This document shows, piece after piece, positions 5,299-6,516 of a stretch of DNA of 6,516 bases. The translations under genes and the position numbers were made by a program. Under the pieces are notes generated by a model that worked only from the letters and a program-made list of their open reading frames with translations, did no database searches and was not told where the DNA came from. This stretch comes from Pseudomonadota bacterium (GTDB lineage: Bacteria; Pseudomonadota; Gammaproteobacteria; SZUA-229). The stretch's first letter is position 1. Every line of letters begins with the position of its first letter. The stretch spans positions 1 to 6,516 of the forward strand of contig JAUPMA010000323.1 of the NCBI GenBank assembly GCA_030836935.1, given 5' to 3'.

Positions 5299-6516
5299 GT
5301 TTTCTTTCGTTGGATGGTGCGATCATCATGGCTTCCCGATATTTTGCCACAGTTCTGCGCGCCACATTGATGCCTTGTTTAATCAGCAATTCGGCAATTT
5401 TATTGTCGCTCAGCGGTTTGCGTGCCTCTTCGCCATCAATCAGCTTCTTGATCATGGCGCGAATCGCAGTCGATGAACATTCACCGCCATCGGATGTACC
5501 GACGTGGCTGGAAAAGAAATACTTGAATTCAAACACGCCGCGCGGGGTGTGCATGTATTTTTGGGTGGTCACGCGCGAAATGGTGGATTCGTGCAGCTCC
5601 AGTTCCTCGGCAATGGCGCGCAATACCAGCGGTTTCATGCCCTCTTCGCCGTATTCGAGAAAATTGCGTTGATGGGCCACGATGGAGGTGGCCACGCGCA
5701 GCAGGGTTTCGTTGCGGCTTTGCAGGCTCTTGATGAACCAGCGCGCTTCCTGCAAATTGTTTTTCATGAAGGTGTTATCGGTGCCGCGGTCGCCGCGGCT
5801 GACGTAGCTGGCATATAGCGGATTGATGCGCAGCCGGGGGGCGGTATCGGGATTGAGTTCCACCACCCAGCGGTTGTGAACCTTGCGCACGAACACATCC
5901 GGGACAACATAGGGCGTGGCCTTGCTGGCAATGGTGGCACCGGGCTTGGGATTGAGGCTGCGGATGAAGCGGATGATGTTGCCCAGTTCTTCTTCACTGA
6001 ATTTGGTAAAGCGTTTCAGGCGGGCGTAATCGTGGTTGCCGAGCAGGTCGAGAAAGTCTTTTACAATCAGCCGTGCGCCTTTGACTTCGGGCAAGCCGGG
6101 GTCGAACTGGTCCAGTTGCAGCAGCAGGCATTCCTTCAGGTCGCGGGAGGCGACACCCACCGGATCAAAGTGCTGTACCAGATGCAGCACGGCCTCGACT
6201 TCATCGAGCTCGATATCCAGCGCGTCAACCAGCCCGGCATGGATGTCTTCGATGCTTTCAGATAAATAACCTTCTTCGTCGATGGCATCAATTACCGCCA
6301 TGGCAATGGCGCGGTCGGTGTCGCTCATCGGGGTAACCTGCAGCTGCCACAGCAAGTGGGAAAGCAGGGCGTTTTCATCACCGCTCCGGTTCTCAAGGAA
6401 TTCCTGCGCCTTGTCTTCGTCGCCGGGGCTGCCGGTGGCGGATACCTGCATGTCGTATATGTCTTCCCAGGCTGTATCCACGGGCAGGTCTTCGGGAATG
6501 GTCTGGTTGTCGTCTG
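5288..6516 (-). CDS. rpoN: RNA polymerase sigma-54 factor RpoN (5' end outside window)
   Basis: Sigma-54 directs core RNA polymerase to -24/-12 promoters, which are opened by AAA+ activators. The frame stays open to the window edge, giving 408 visible residues; E. coli RpoN has 477, so roughly 70-90 N-terminal residues, including the Gln-rich activator-contact region, lie outside. A GTG at 6479-6481 is internal and is not the start. Visible parts in order: an acidic linker, the core-binding domain with [15 protein letters not shown] (about visible residues 117-131), a helix-turn-helix stretch [18 protein letters not shown] (about 298-315), and the RpoN box [10 protein letters not shown] (385-394, at 5333-5362), which contacts the -24 element. 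The box is intact, so DNA binding should be normal. The stop is TGA at 5288-5290 and hpf follows after 23 bp, as in most proteobacteria. The lptB gene usually found upstream is not in view. The identification is very safe. Confidence 0.97.
   Translation of the reverse strand, partial: DDNQTIPEDLPVDTAWEDIYDMQVSATGSPGDEDKAQEFLENRSGDENALLSHLLWQLQVTPMSDTDRAIAMAVIDAIDEEGYLSESIEDIHAGLVDALDIELDEVEAVLHLVQHFDPVGVASRDLKECLLLQLDQFDPGLPEVKGARLIVKDFLDLLGNHDYARLKRFTKFSEEELGNIIRFIRSLNPKPGATIASKATPYVVPDVFVRKVHNRWVVELNPDTAPRLRINPLYASYVSRGDRGTDNTFMKNNLQEARWFIKSLQSRNETLLRVATSIVAHQRNFLEYGEEGMKPLVLRAIAEELELHESTISRVTTQKYMHTPRGVFEFKYFFSSHVGTSDGGECSSTAIRAMIKKLIDGEEARKPLSDNKIAELLIKQGINVARRTVAKYREAMMIAPSNERKRLN

Noticed and set aside
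4842..5672. Plus-strand open frame of 276 codons opposite ptsN, hpf and rpoN
   Set aside because: It spans three well-conserved minus-strand genes and their junctions, has no recognisable motif, and is a by-product of their codon use.
85..6516. Hidden novel gene system within the cluster
   Set aside because: All substantial coding capacity is taken by eight conserved genes in a known order; spaces between them are at most 109 bp and encode no credible small protein or tRNA.

Overview
The window is a compact, one-directional block from a proteobacterial chromosome. Every gene lies on the minus strand, so transcription runs from position 6516 down to 1. The order in that direction is rpoN (5' end outside the window), hpf, ptsN, hprK, rapZ, a one-domain mannose-family EIIA gene, ptsH and ptsI. 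This is the rpoN-linked nitrogen-PTS cluster. An HPr kinase/phosphorylase gene together with a mannose-type EIIA, HPr and EI following rapZ is the arrangement known from Betaproteobacteria and some Gammaproteobacteria; enterobacteria lack hprK here. A member of the Betaproteobacteria (perhaps Nitrosomonadales-like) or a related Gammaproteobacterium is the best guess. No gene in the window fixes the genus.

Layout: rpoN (5288-6516, N-terminus cut off) is followed after 23 bp by hpf (4944-5264), which has a strong ribosome binding site. ptsN (4461-4931) follows after 12 bp, and hprK (3474-4430) after 30 bp. rapZ (2620-3477) overlaps hprK by 4 bp. A gap of 109 bp with AT-rich seven-base repeats and inverted repeats separates rapZ from the EIIA gene (2109-2510). 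EIIA overlaps ptsH (1841-2116) by 8 bp, and ptsI (85-1836) begins 4 bp after ptsH. Positions 1-84, beyond ptsI, are non-coding and hold G-rich seven-base repeats with a G-quadruplex-type pattern and an imperfect inverted repeat.

How the genes work together: EI takes phosphate from PEP and passes it to HPr His17. HPr can then charge the mannose-type EIIA (His10) and the nitrogen-type EIIA PtsN (His67). HprK can phosphorylate or dephosphorylate HPr on Ser48, which lies in an intact recognition motif. No EIIB or EIIC sugar permease is encoded here, so this looks like a regulatory rather than a transport phosphorelay. RpoN, HPF and RapZ are the usual partners in the locus (sigma-54 transcription, ribosome hibernation, and amino-sugar or small-RNA-linked regulation).

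The coding part is conserved and ordinary, and I see no new multi-gene system. The points worth a second look are the two repeat-bearing non-coding stretches, an altered HprK P-loop, and a RapZ that lacks the basic C-terminal tail of the E. coli protein.
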